Shown here one piece after another: positions 55,339 through 63,336 of a DNA stretch of 64,000 nucleotides. Position 1 is the first letter of the stretch. Each line of letters begins with the position of its first letter. A program made the translations under genes and the position numbers. Under the pieces are notes generated by a model. It was not told the DNA's origin. It saw only the letters and a program-made list of their open reading frames with translations, and made no database searches. The stretch is from Rhizobium grahamii (lineage in GTDB: Bacteria > Pseudomonadota > Alphaproteobacteria > Rhizobiales > Rhizobiaceae). The stretch spans positions 2,170,001 to 2,234,000 of the forward strand of contig NZ_CP043498.1 in the NCBI RefSeq assembly GCF_009498215.1. Direction: 5' to 3'.

Positions 55339-56261
55339 CAGATCGTCTCCGGCTTGTGGTGGTTATGCCAGTGCTTTGCGATATCAAGACGCGTCGGCAC
55401 CCACACTTTGTCGTGCTTCAGCACATATTCCATGAAGCGCTTCAGCGCCGCGGCACGCCCGGGACGGCCGACGAGACGGCAATGCAGGCCGATCGACATC
55501 ATCTTCGGGCTGCCGGCCTTACCTTCTTCATAGAGGGTATCGAAGGCATCCTTGAGATAGGTGAAGAACTGGTCGCCCGAGTTGAAGCCCTGCGGCGTCG
55601 CAAAACGCATATCGTTGGTCTCAAGCGTGTAGGGAATGATCAGGAACGGCTTGTCGTCGACGCCTTTCACCCAGAACGGCAGGTCATCGGCATAGGAGTC
55701 CGAGGAATAAAGGAAACCGCCCTCCTCCATGACGAGACGCAGCGTGTTGTCGGAGGGCTTGCCCTGATACATGCCGTAGGGGCGCTCGCCTGTCAGTTCC
55801 GTGTGCAGACGCACGGCTTCCTGAATGTGCTTGCGCTCGACATCTTCCTGGAAGTCCTTGTATTCCAACCAGCGGTAGCCGTGGCTCGCGATTTCCCAGC
55901 CGGCATCTTTCATCGCCGCAACCGCCTCCGGATTGCGCGCCATCGCCAGGGTCACTCCATAAACGGTGGCCTGAACGTTGAGCTCGGTGAACATGCGCCA
56001 CAAGCGCCAGAAACCGGCGCGCGAGCCATATTCGTAGATCGATTCCATGTTGAGGTTGCGCTGGCTCGGCCAGGCGGCAGCACCGACGATTTCCGACAGA
56101 AGGTTCTCGGAAGCCGGATCGCCATCAAGGATGCAGCTCTCGCCGCCCTCTTCGTAATTGATGACGAACTGGACGGCGACGCGCGCGTCTCCCGGCCACT
56201 TCGGGTCGGGTGTGTTGCGTCCATAGCCGATCAGATTGCGCGGATAAGTCTCGGATACCAT
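55338..56261 (-). CDS. puuE: Allantoinase, PuuE type
   Basis: Opens the allantoin ring to allantoate. The 307-residue protein belongs to the polysaccharide-deacetylase fold, not the amidohydrolase type (PuuE/HpbA). NLIGYGRNTPDPKWPGDARV and AVQFVINYEEGGESCILDGD open it. AGWEIASHGYRWLEYKDF and GMYQGKPSDNTLRLVMEEG are landmark text, and MMSIGLHCRLVGRPGRAAAL is the C-terminal metal region. It is the first gene of the ureide block on the minus strand. Confidence 0.95.
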   Translation of the reverse strand: MVSETYPRNLIGYGRNTPDPKWPGDARVAVQFVINYEEGGESCILDGDPASENLLSEIVGAAAWPSQRNLNMESIYEYGSRAGFWRLWRMFTELNVQATVYGVTLAMARNPEAVAAMKDAGWEIASHGYRWLEYKDFQEDVERKHIQEAVRLHTELTGERPYGMYQGKPSDNTLRLVMEEGGFLYSSDSYADDLPFWVKGVDDKPFLIIPYTLETNDMRFATPQGFNSGDQFFTYLKDAFDTLYEEGKAGSPKMMSIGLHCRLVGRPGRAAALKRFMEYVLKHDKVWVPTRLDIAKHWHNHHKPETI

Positions 56262-56360
56262 GAAATCACCTTCCTGAAAGTCGGCGAAACGGTAACACCC
56301 ACGCAGGGAATGTCGAGACGGAAAGTACGCAACAGAGTTTTGCCTTTACGGCACAACCCT

Positions 56361-57083
56361 TTAGGCGGGGACGGCGACGCGCTCCTTGCGCGCGCTGACT
56401 TTGCCGATCGGATGCAGCGAATGCACACGAAACGGCCCGCCATTGCCCTCTTCCATCAGCAGCGCCACGTTGGAGACCTGGATCGGCGAGGAAAGAACCG
56501 GCTCGAACACACTTCGCAGCGCCTGCTCGACCCGTGGCATGTCTTTATGATCGATCGGCCCCGATAACGGCATGTGAAAACGGAACTCATCCATCACATA
56601 GGGGCATCCCCAGCGATGCAGGTTGGCGAACTGCGCGGCCGAAAGCCCGCCCGGATCGCTGCGCTCGATGTCGGCATCACTGAGCGGCGCGCGAAAATGG
56701 TCGAAATGCTGAACGATGGCCGACGAGAGGTAGTGGATCTGCTCACATGGGAGAGACGGCACAAGGCTGTAAAAATCGCCCGTCCTGGCAACTTCTAATT
56801 GCGAGATACGAAAGGGCGCCAAAGTGCCGCAGAACCGCATGAGTTCCCGAAGAAGCTGCGCCTCCGACATATCGGACGCCAACCGGAACGGCGCCTTCAA
56901 CGCACCGTGAAAACCATATCGACGGGGGACAGCGGTATGGAAGGCGATCTCATGGATACCCAAGCCGCGAATAGCGCTCGGCTCGACCAGTTCGCCTGAA
57001 AATACATTCCTGCCGAGCCAATTTGCAGCCACATGCGACAGCGGATCGCTCGCAGGGGGCGTGAAACAAATGGCGTAACGCAT
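56361..57083 (-). CDS. DUF1045 (2H phosphoesterase-like) protein
   Basis: A 240-residue protein. YGFHGALKAPFRLASDMSEA and FRFHMPLSGPIDHKDMP each hold an HxxL/HxP-type motif reminiscent of the two histidine motifs of 2H phosphoesterases, which DUF1045 proteins are suspected to be. They are more often found with phosphonate genes (PhnM/PhnN neighbours). The start at 57083 (MRYAICFTPPASDPL) is chosen over 57140 since it begins the conserved region. It precedes puuE by 99 bases on the same strand. Function unknown. Confidence 0.75.
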   Translation of the reverse strand: MRYAICFTPPASDPLSHVAANWLGRNVFSGELVEPSAIRGLGIHEIAFHTAVPRRYGFHGALKAPFRLASDMSEAQLLRELMRFCGTLAPFRISQLEVARTGDFYSLVPSLPCEQIHYLSSAIVQHFDHFRAPLSDADIERSDPGGLSAAQFANLHRWGCPYVMDEFRFHMPLSGPIDHKDMPRVEQALRSVFEPVLSSPIQVSNVALLMEEGNGGPFRVHSLHPIGKVSARKERVAVPA

Positions 57084-57196
57084 GACCAGTCCTCCGTCGG
57101 CCAGCGGATCCTGAATCATATCCTCTCCGCTGCTGCGCAAGCAGATAGGTGATTTGCATGACAGATTGACGAAAGGCAGCGACTGCTAATTCACGC

Positions 57197-58372
57197 CTAA
57201 CGCGAAGCGACGTCGATATGGCTGGACAAAAGGAAGCTTTCCGGAAGCTCGAAGGCAGGCCTTTGCCCCGCAACGGTGCGCACGACCGCTTCCGCCAATC
57301 GGTGCGCGATGCCGAAGCTGACCTTGAAGCCGCCCGTCAATGCCAGGAGCCTGTCACAGGCAGGATGCGCCCCGACCATCGGATCGCGATCGATTGCTTT
57401 CGGCCGCAATCCGGCCCAGCGCTCCAGAACCTCGGCACCTCGAAGCGCCGGCACAAGCTCTTGCGCAGCCACCAGCAAAGCATCGAGCTGATCATCGGTG
57501 GTGAATGGCGTCTCGAAGCGGTTCTCGCTCGTACTGCCAACCGCCACGTGCCCACCCTCGTGCGCGACGACGTAGAGACCGTCCCGGAAGATCGTCGGCA
57601 AAGAGGGATCGACGTCTGCCTTGAGAAGAGCCGCCTGTCCCTTGACCGGCTGGCCGAGCGGTTTGGTGAGGCCGCTCGTCAGCTCCGCCAGCAACGGAAA
57701 CGATTGGTATCCGGCAGCAACGATGCAATGTCCGAACGCGATCGGGCCCGCGCCGCATTGCGCAAGACGTCGATCGAGATCGATGCTCTCGAGCGCGGCG
57801 TTTTCCAGTATCCGAACATGGCTTGCGGCCCGAAGGAAGGCCGTCAGCATCGCAATGAGTGACCGTGGTGCGACGCGACCGGCAAGAGTATCGTAGACGG
57901 AGCCCGCGCTGTCGTCGGCATCGAGCCAGTCATTGACCGGCGGCCTGTCGAGCACGTGCCAGTGAAAGCGGCGCTCCGAGGCATGCCAGCGCGTTTCGGC
58001 GTCCGCAGAATGACCAAGGGCGATCTGCCGGAGGTGTGGCTTCGGCAACGGAATGAGGCGCCCGGATCGGCGATAGCCGGCTGAGAGGCCCGTCTGCTCC
58101 TGCAAATCCGCGATTTCCGTTTCCAGCGATACCAGCGCGTCGAACTGAAATTGCTTCTTCGCGTTCCATTTGTCAGGCATGTGCGGCATCAGCGCGCCGA
58201 GCAGGCCGCCGCTTGCTCCCTGCCCCAATCGGCCCGCCTCGATCAGCACCGTATCGATGCCGAGACGCTCGGCATGAACTGCCGCCCAAAGCCCCATCAC
58301 GCCGCCGCCGACGATCAGCAGCGAGGCGGACGATTGACCAGAAGGCAAGGCCGGACTATCGGCTGTTGGCAT
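57197..58372 (-). CDS. FAD-dependent oxidoreductase, MnmC1-like
   Basis: A 391-residue DAO-type flavoprotein. SLLIVGGGVMGLWAAVHAER is the GxGxxG dinucleotide-binding motif, SGGLLGALMPHMPDKWNA is the substrate loop, and AVGSTSENRFETPFTTDDQL with LALTGGFKVSFGIAHRLAEA closes the FAD site. It resembles the FAD half of E. coli MnmC, which removes the carboxymethyl group of cmnm5(s2)U34 in tRNA. The gene is divergent from the methyltransferase half, within 30 bases. The start at 58372 is an internal ATG of a frame that opens at 58402. Confidence 0.82.
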   Translation of the reverse strand: MPTADSPALPSGQSSASLLIVGGGVMGLWAAVHAERLGIDTVLIEAGRLGQGASGGLLGALMPHMPDKWNAKKQFQFDALVSLETEIADLQEQTGLSAGYRRSGRLIPLPKPHLRQIALGHSADAETRWHASERRFHWHVLDRPPVNDWLDADDSAGSVYDTLAGRVAPRSLIAMLTAFLRAASHVRILENAALESIDLDRRLAQCGAGPIAFGHCIVAAGYQSFPLLAELTSGLTKPLGQPVKGQAALLKADVDPSLPTIFRDGLYVVAHEGGHVAVGSTSENRFETPFTTDDQLDALLVAAQELVPALRGAEVLERWAGLRPKAIDRDPMVGAHPACDRLLALTGGFKVSFGIAHRLAEAVVRTVAGQRPAFELPESFLLSSHIDVASR

Positions 58373-58400
58373 GACAGTTACGGATCCCGATGAGATTGGC

Positions 58401-59087
58401 ATGACGCAGCAGCCACTGGAATGGCGCGACGGCGATATGCCCTATTCGACCGCCTTTGGCGATCACTTTTATTGCCAGACGGACGGGCGGCTCGAGTGCG
58501 GCCATGTCTTCCTTTCCGGCAACGGCCTGCCTGCGCGGTGGCAGGATGCGGCGAGCTTCCGGATCGGTGAACTCGGCTTTGGCACCGGACTGAACTTTGC
58601 CGAAACCTGGAGGCAGTGGAAACATATCCGCGCGCCCGGCCAGCATCTGCACTTCACCTCGTTCGAGCTTTACCCGATGCGGAGAGAGGAAATCGACCGC
58701 GCGCTTGCGCATTGGTCCGAGATCGATGCCGAACGCATCGCGCTCGTAGTCGCCTGGCCTGACGTACCGCATGAGACCGTGTCGTTGATGCTCGACGACC
58801 AGACGACGCTGAATGTTGTCTGCGGACATGCGTTCGCCGGCGTATCGGCTGCCTCTCCAGGCTTCGACGCCTGGTATCTGGATGGTTTTGCCCCATCGCG
58901 CAACGCCGAGATGTGGTCTGAAGACCTGATGCGGCTCGTCTGCGAAAAAACCACACCGGGCGGCACCTTCGCGACCTATGCCGCGGCGGGCTTCGTACGC
59001 AGAAATCTGATTGCTGCGGGTTTTACGGTCGAACGCAGGAGCGGTTTCGCGGGCAAGCGCGAAATGCTGTGCGGCGTCAGGGCCTAG
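58401..59087 (+). CDS. mnmD: tRNA (5-methylaminomethyl-2-thiouridine) methyltransferase, MnmD-like
   Basis: SAM-dependent methyltransferase that turns nm5(s2)U34 into mnm5(s2)U34 in tRNA. The 228-residue product starts LEWRDGDMPYSTAFGDHFYC, followed by SFRIGELGFGTGLNFAETWR (the SAM motif) and the DAWYLDGFAPSRNAEMWSED catalytic region, all characteristic of MnmD/the MnmC2 half. The ATG at 58401 gives the family N-terminus. An earlier ATG at 58371 would make its start codon overlap that of the divergent flavoprotein (CATG, 58370-58373). It overlaps the hybrid kinase by 11 bases at the 3' end. Confidence 0.9.
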   Translation: MTQQPLEWRDGDMPYSTAFGDHFYCQTDGRLECGHVFLSGNGLPARWQDAASFRIGELGFGTGLNFAETWRQWKHIRAPGQHLHFTSFELYPMRREEIDRALAHWSEIDAERIALVVAWPDVPHETVSLMLDDQTTLNVVCGHAFAGVSAASPGFDAWYLDGFAPSRNAEMWSEDLMRLVCEKTTPGGTFATYAAAGFVRRNLIAAGFTVERRSGFAGKREMLCGVRA

Positions 59088-62000
59088 AACCCCTCAGGGG
59101 TAGGTCGCTACCCGGTGCCTCGGCCATGCCAAGCCAGTGTGCGATCTTCTCTTCGAGGAGTTCCGGGCTGATCGGCTTTGACATGTAGTCGTCCATCCCG
59201 GCATCGAAGCAAAGCTCGCGGTCGGTCTCAAGAGCATGCGCCGTCACGCCGATGATCGGCACCCGATGCCCCTGACCCCGTTCAAGTTCCCTGATCCTGC
59301 GCGTGGCATCGTGGCCATTCAGGACAGGCATGGAAACATCCATCATGATGATGCGCGGCGTATGCGCCTCCCATGCATCGACGGCTTCCTGCCCGTTGTT
59401 GACCACGAGAAACTTGAGGCCGGTGGCTTGCAGGATCTGTGTGAAGACGATCTGGTTGACGTCGTTGTCCTCGGCCACAAGCACATCGATGAACGAGGGA
59501 ACCGATACGTCCTGCCGAACCTCTTGTGCGGGCTCGGGGGCCTCGACTGTCAACCGGGCGCCGCTTTCGGTGGCCTTGCGGATGCGGTTTGCCCTGACGA
59601 CCTCGACGATCGTGTTGCGCAGGACATTGGCACGCGCCGGCTTCATCAGATGCGCCTGGCCATTCAGCGCCGCGAACTCTTTTTCCGTGCCTGAGATATC
59701 CATCGATGTCAGGAAGACGATCGGCAGGTCGCAGTATCGCGGATCAGCCCGAAGATTGCGGGCAATGTCAGCACCGTTCATCCCGGGAATCTGGTAGTCG
59801 AGAACGATTGCGTCGATCTCCATGCCGCATCCATGCGCCGCCTCGAGAATGGTGAGGCCTTCGATGCCGTCCTCCGCAGCCGCGCCATCGAACCCCCACA
59901 GCGAAAGCTGCTCGGTCAGGATCTGACGATTGACGGCATTGTCATCGATAACAAGAACGCGGGCGTTCTTGACGTTGATCGGAAGCGGCTTCGGATCAAG
60001 GCGCGCAGCCGCGATCGTGAACGGCAGGCTGACGGTGAAGACAGAGCCCTGGCCGGGCGCGCTGTCGACGTCGATGTATCCGCCAAAGAGGTCGACCAGA
60101 CCAGACGTGATCGCAAGACCGAGGCCGGTCCCCTCGTGACGGCGGGTCGAGGAGGAATCGATCTGCGAGAACTTGCCGAAGATGGAGTCGAGACGATCCT
60201 TCGGCATGCCGATCCCAGTATCCTCTATCCGCAGGATCGCCATGATTTCGTCAGCCGCACCGCTCTTATAGTCGAGATCGACGAGGACATGGCCGCGCTC
60301 GGTGAACTTGACGGCGTTGCCGACAAGATTGGTGACGACCTGCCGGAAACGGCCCGCATCGCCGATGATCGCCATAGGCAATCCTGGCGCCGCGCGTACC
60401 AGAAGCTCGATTCCCTTCTCCGCAGCCATAGACGAAAGCAGGGTTACCACGTCCTCGACCGCTTCGACCGGGTCGAAGGTTGTTCGGCGCAAGGTCATCT
60501 GGCCGGAGTCGATCTTCGAAAAATCCAGGATGTCGTTGATGATGGTCATCAGCGCATTGCCCGATTTCACAATGATGTCGATGAACGTCTTCTGCCGGGT
60601 GTCGAGGTTGGTTTTCGCCAGCAGTTCGGCCATGCCGAGCACGCCGTTCATTGGTGTCCGGATCTCATGGCTCATGTTCGCCAGAAATTCGGACTTCACC
60701 TTGTCGGCCGCTTCGGCACGCTCGAGCAGGACGGTCAGATCCTCCTCGCGGATCTTCATCGAAGTGATGTCCGTGAATACAGCGACCCAGTGCCGACGTT
60801 CGCTGACACTGACCTCCATCTTCACCCAGCGGCTATCGCCAACGCGAAAGAGTTGCGAGGCGGGAAGGCCCTGAGCGAGCGAACCGCGCAGCCCGTCGAG
60901 CACACCCGCAGCATCTTCCGTGAAATCGCCGCGCGCGGAGCAAAAGGCGAACAGCCCGCTCCAGTCACGGCCGATCGCCAGCATTTCGGCGGGAATGTCG
61001 AGCATGCCGGCAAGCGCATCGTTGCTCAGCAGGATTTCCTCATCCTGCACCACCAGAAGGCCCTGCGACATCGCAAGCGTCGCATCGCCCATCAACTCGC
61101 CGAGGCTTTCCAGCGCCTCGCGCGCTGCGTGGATTTCCTGCTCGTGCCGGCGAACCGTCGAGAAGTCGGCATAGGTCAGAAGGATACGATCCTTCGATAT
61201 GCGTCGGCTTTCAACGAGCAGGGAGCGGCTGCCCCAATTGATCTCGGCGGGCGGCAACTGGATTTCCGAACGGAACTGGCTGACTCGCCGCTCGAACATC
61301 TCTTCCGCCGTCACGCCGGGGCCATAGCGGCCAAGCCCGTGATTATACTCGATGAGCTCCATGAACGGACGCCCTTCGAAGCGGCTCAACGGCAGGTCCG
61401 ATATCGTATAGAACGCCTCGTTACCGTAGAGGATCGTCAGATCGCTCTCGAGAATGAGCACCCCGACCGGCAGTGAATTCAGAATGCTGGCCATGTCGCG
61501 GTGCAGGATCTCGGTCTGCACCTGGGAAGCGATCAGCTCGCGCTCACGGTCCTTCAATAGCGAGACGTCCGAGAACGAGCCGACGACGTAGCGCTTTCCT
61601 TCCGGCCGGTCGATACGGTTGATGCGGGCGAGAACCGGGTGGAGCTTGCCGCCGGCACCGGGCAGCAGGCTTTCGACCTCGGCCGCCTCGCCCGTTTCCA
61701 ATGCTGCGAGGTTGCCGCGGTGAACGACGCCACCGGCGGCCTCGCCGAACATCTCCTGCTCCGTCTTGCCAAGCATTTCGGCACGCACTTTGCCGGTGAA
61801 GGCTTCGTAGCAGGCATTCGCATAGATCAGCCGATGGTCGGCATCCCGGACGAAGGCTGCAACAGGCAGTGCCTCCATGATGGAGCGCAGCAGTTCCGCT
61901 TCGGTATCATAATCGATGGCCGGGATGGTCGGCGCTTCCCGTCGCCTCGTACGACCGGCGGCCTCGAAAAGACCGAACACGTACACGCGGTCTTCCGACA

Positions 62001-62304
62001 CCGTGAAGCTTTCGATCCGCACGCGATCGTGGGCTTCGCCGGCGGCATCGAAACAGATCGCGGTTTCCTCGCTGGCAAAAACGAGCGCGCGGCGTTCCTT
62101 GTCCTCACGATCCTCTTCTTCCGGCCGGTCGAAAAGCTCGCGGCTGCGGCGGCCGATAAAGTCCGAAATCTCCATGCCGAAGAATTCGGCATAAGCGCGG
62201 TTCACCGCCACATAGCGAAGTTCGCTATTCTTGACATAGGCGGGACTAACCAGATCAACGATCCGGCGGCACGCCAGCTCGAGAAGGTCGCCCGTGAATG
62301 TCAA
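59077..62304 (-). CDS. Hybrid sensor histidine kinase with PAS domains and two receiver domains
   Basis: A cytoplasmic-looking kinase of about 1075 residues (numbered below from the longest frame, 62322). PAS-like domains occupy about 20-120, 145-250 and 275-395, followed by a fourth PAS-like region (410-520). HisKA contains the phosphoacceptor His552 in LANMSHEIRTPMNGVLGMA. The ATPase domain has NLVGNAVKFTERGHVLVDL and DTGIGMPK. Two receiver domains follow (VLVIDDNAVNRQ and VLVAEDNDVNQI). No membrane helix is visible. The start is a TTG at 62304, 7 bases after GGAG; a TTG at 62322 lacks a ribosome site. Signal unknown. Confidence 0.92.
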   Translation of the reverse strand: MTFTGDLLELACRRIVDLVSPAYVKNSELRYVAVNRAYAEFFGMEISDFIGRRSRELFDRPEEEDREDKERRALVFASEETAICFDAAGEAHDRVRIESFTVSEDRVYVFGLFEAAGRTRRREAPTIPAIDYDTEAELLRSIMEALPVAAFVRDADHRLIYANACYEAFTGKVRAEMLGKTEQEMFGEAAGGVVHRGNLAALETGEAAEVESLLPGAGGKLHPVLARINRIDRPEGKRYVVGSFSDVSLLKDRERELIASQVQTEILHRDMASILNSLPVGVLILESDLTILYGNEAFYTISDLPLSRFEGRPFMELIEYNHGLGRYGPGVTAEEMFERRVSQFRSEIQLPPAEINWGSRSLLVESRRISKDRILLTYADFSTVRRHEQEIHAAREALESLGELMGDATLAMSQGLLVVQDEEILLSNDALAGMLDIPAEMLAIGRDWSGLFAFCSARGDFTEDAAGVLDGLRGSLAQGLPASQLFRVGDSRWVKMEVSVSERRHWVAVFTDITSMKIREEDLTVLLERAEAADKVKSEFLANMSHEIRTPMNGVLGMAELLAKTNLDTRQKTFIDIIVKSGNALMTIINDILDFSKIDSGQMTLRRTTFDPVEAVEDVVTLLSSMAAEKGIELLVRAAPGLPMAIIGDAGRFRQVVTNLVGNAVKFTERGHVLVDLDYKSGAADEIMAILRIEDTGIGMPKDRLDSIFGKFSQIDSSSTRRHEGTGLGLAITSGLVDLFGGYIDVDSAPGQGSVFTVSLPFTIAAARLDPKPLPINVKNARVLVIDDNAVNRQILTEQLSLWGFDGAAAEDGIEGLTILEAAHGCGMEIDAIVLDYQIPGMNGADIARNLRADPRYCDLPIVFLTSMDISGTEKEFAALNGQAHLMKPARANVLRNTIVEVVRANRIRKATESGARLTVEAPEPAQEVRQDVSVPSFIDVLVAEDNDVNQIVFTQILQATGLKFLVVNNGQEAVDAWEAHTPRIIMMDVSMPVLNGHDATRRIRELERGQGHRVPIIGVTAHALETDRELCFDAGMDDYMSKPISPELLEEKIAHWLGMAEAPGSDLPLRGSRP

Positions 62305-62410
62305 CAAATCACTCCGCAGCAAAGAAATTAAGGAAAGCTGTTTGAGGCGACTATAGTCACCCGCACTTTAACAACGCATTAACTATGACCGTCCGGCGAA
62401 ACGAAAGAGT

Positions 62411-62623
62411 ATGCAGAAAACCGCCAAGTCTAAGCCATCGAAATCTTTCTTCGATCGGAGTAGAATTGCCGGACAACTGACCAAAATAGAGGAACTGCAG
62501 CAGCTTCTCATTCGTTTACCGACAGGTAGTGAAGCCGCATCCGTCAGGCTGCTGATCGACGTCGATTTTACTAACGATTTCAATAGGCACGTCATCCATG
62601 AAAGGAGACGACAATGTCCGTAG
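62411..62623 (+). CDS. Small protein of unknown function
   Basis: A 70-residue soluble, charged protein. The centre reads RIAGQLTKIEELQQLLIRLP and ASVRLLIDVDFTNDFNRHVI, a well-balanced helix-rich text. The region is less GC-rich than its surroundings. It overlaps the start of the next gene by 10 bases and is divergent from the hybrid kinase. The ribosome site is weak (GAAAGAG). Possibly a true small rhizobial gene, but this is uncertain. Confidence 0.45.
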   Translation: MQKTAKSKPSKSFFDRSRIAGQLTKIEELQQLLIRLPTGSEAASVRLLIDVDFTNDFNRHVIHERRRQCP

Positions 62624-63003
62624 TTCACAAAGGCGTGGCAGCGGGCCTGATGGCAATCACGTTAGCCACTACTATGCCGGCAGGTTCCGCGCAGGCTCAC
62701 TCTCATGATTACTTCTGGGGCGGTGTCGCGGCAGGCGCCGTCGGAGGGATCCTGCTCGGTTCCGCCATGCGCCCGTATCCCTACACATACGGCTATCCCG
62801 ATGGCTACGGCTATCCGTATGCCTATGGCTATCGCTACGGCTATCCGGCCTATCGAGCCTACTATCCGTACCGGCCCTATTATCGCGCTTATCGGCCCTA
62901 TCCCGCCTATCGGCCGGCCTATTATCAGGCTCGTCATTGCCGCCTGGAATGGAGGCGCAACGGCTGGGGTGAAGCCTATCGCGTAAGGGTATGCCCCTAC
63001 TGA
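62614..63003 (+). CDS. Exported Tyr/Pro/Gly-repeat protein
   Basis: A 129-residue exported protein. A signal peptide spans residues 1-27 (VAAGLMAITLATTMPAGSAQ), followed by a short glycine-rich helix WGGVAAGAVGGILLGSAM. From about residue 52 to 105 the sequence is a low-complexity tract of repeated GYPYGYGY and RPYY/RAYRPYPAY units. It then ends with a Cys-bounded, basic tail (HCRLEWRRNGWGEAYRVRVC). Such proteins are common in rhizobia and have no known activity. A good AAGGAGAC ribosome site precedes the start. The repeats are an easy target for misassembly. Confidence 0.75.
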   Translation: MSVVHKGVAAGLMAITLATTMPAGSAQAHSHDYFWGGVAAGAVGGILLGSAMRPYPYTYGYPDGYGYPYAYGYRYGYPAYRAYYPYRPYYRAYRPYPAYRPAYYQARHCRLEWRRNGWGEAYRVRVCPY

Positions 63004-63336
63004 GCAGGGATGACCGAACGAGTTCTTTTTTGGCGTGGCGTCAGCCGATGATCCCTCGCCTCTCTTGACTTTTGAGCAAAACTGGACCAAATGCAGGCCA
63101 GCTTTCACCTTCCGGCCGCCGCGTGAGCGTGCCCCTGCCAGCAAATAGGATGCAGGAAGAAGGACAAAAGCGCATTTCGAATAGACCGCATCTAGAAGAC
63201 GCGGCAGAAGCGCTGGAAAGCTTTTTCCAACAAGACAAGTTCCCACTTCACGCGGGGTTCTTGACGCCAGAGTAACACCGGACCGCAGACCCGCGTTCCG
63301 GCGAATTTGTTTTGGCGCCCCTGAAAAGGTTATGAC
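63004..63336. other. Intergenic leader of the DEAD-box helicase gene
   Basis: No convincing gene lies here. The 333 bases include a CTTGAC motif (63064-63069) that could be a -35 element, but no good -10 follows at 17 bases. A 67-codon TTG frame (63072-63275) is low in support. Long 5' leaders are common for DEAD-box helicase genes, some of which respond to cold, so regulation at RNA level is possible but not shown. Confidence 0.5.

Noticed and set aside
59833..61476. A 547-codon plus-strand frame opposite the hybrid kinase
   Set aside because: It lies fully inside the kinase gene, is rich in Arg/Asp and has no recognisable domain.
63072..63275. A 67-codon TTG-initiated frame before the helicase
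   Set aside because: No ribosome site of note, no recognisable motif and a low-information composition; treated as leader.
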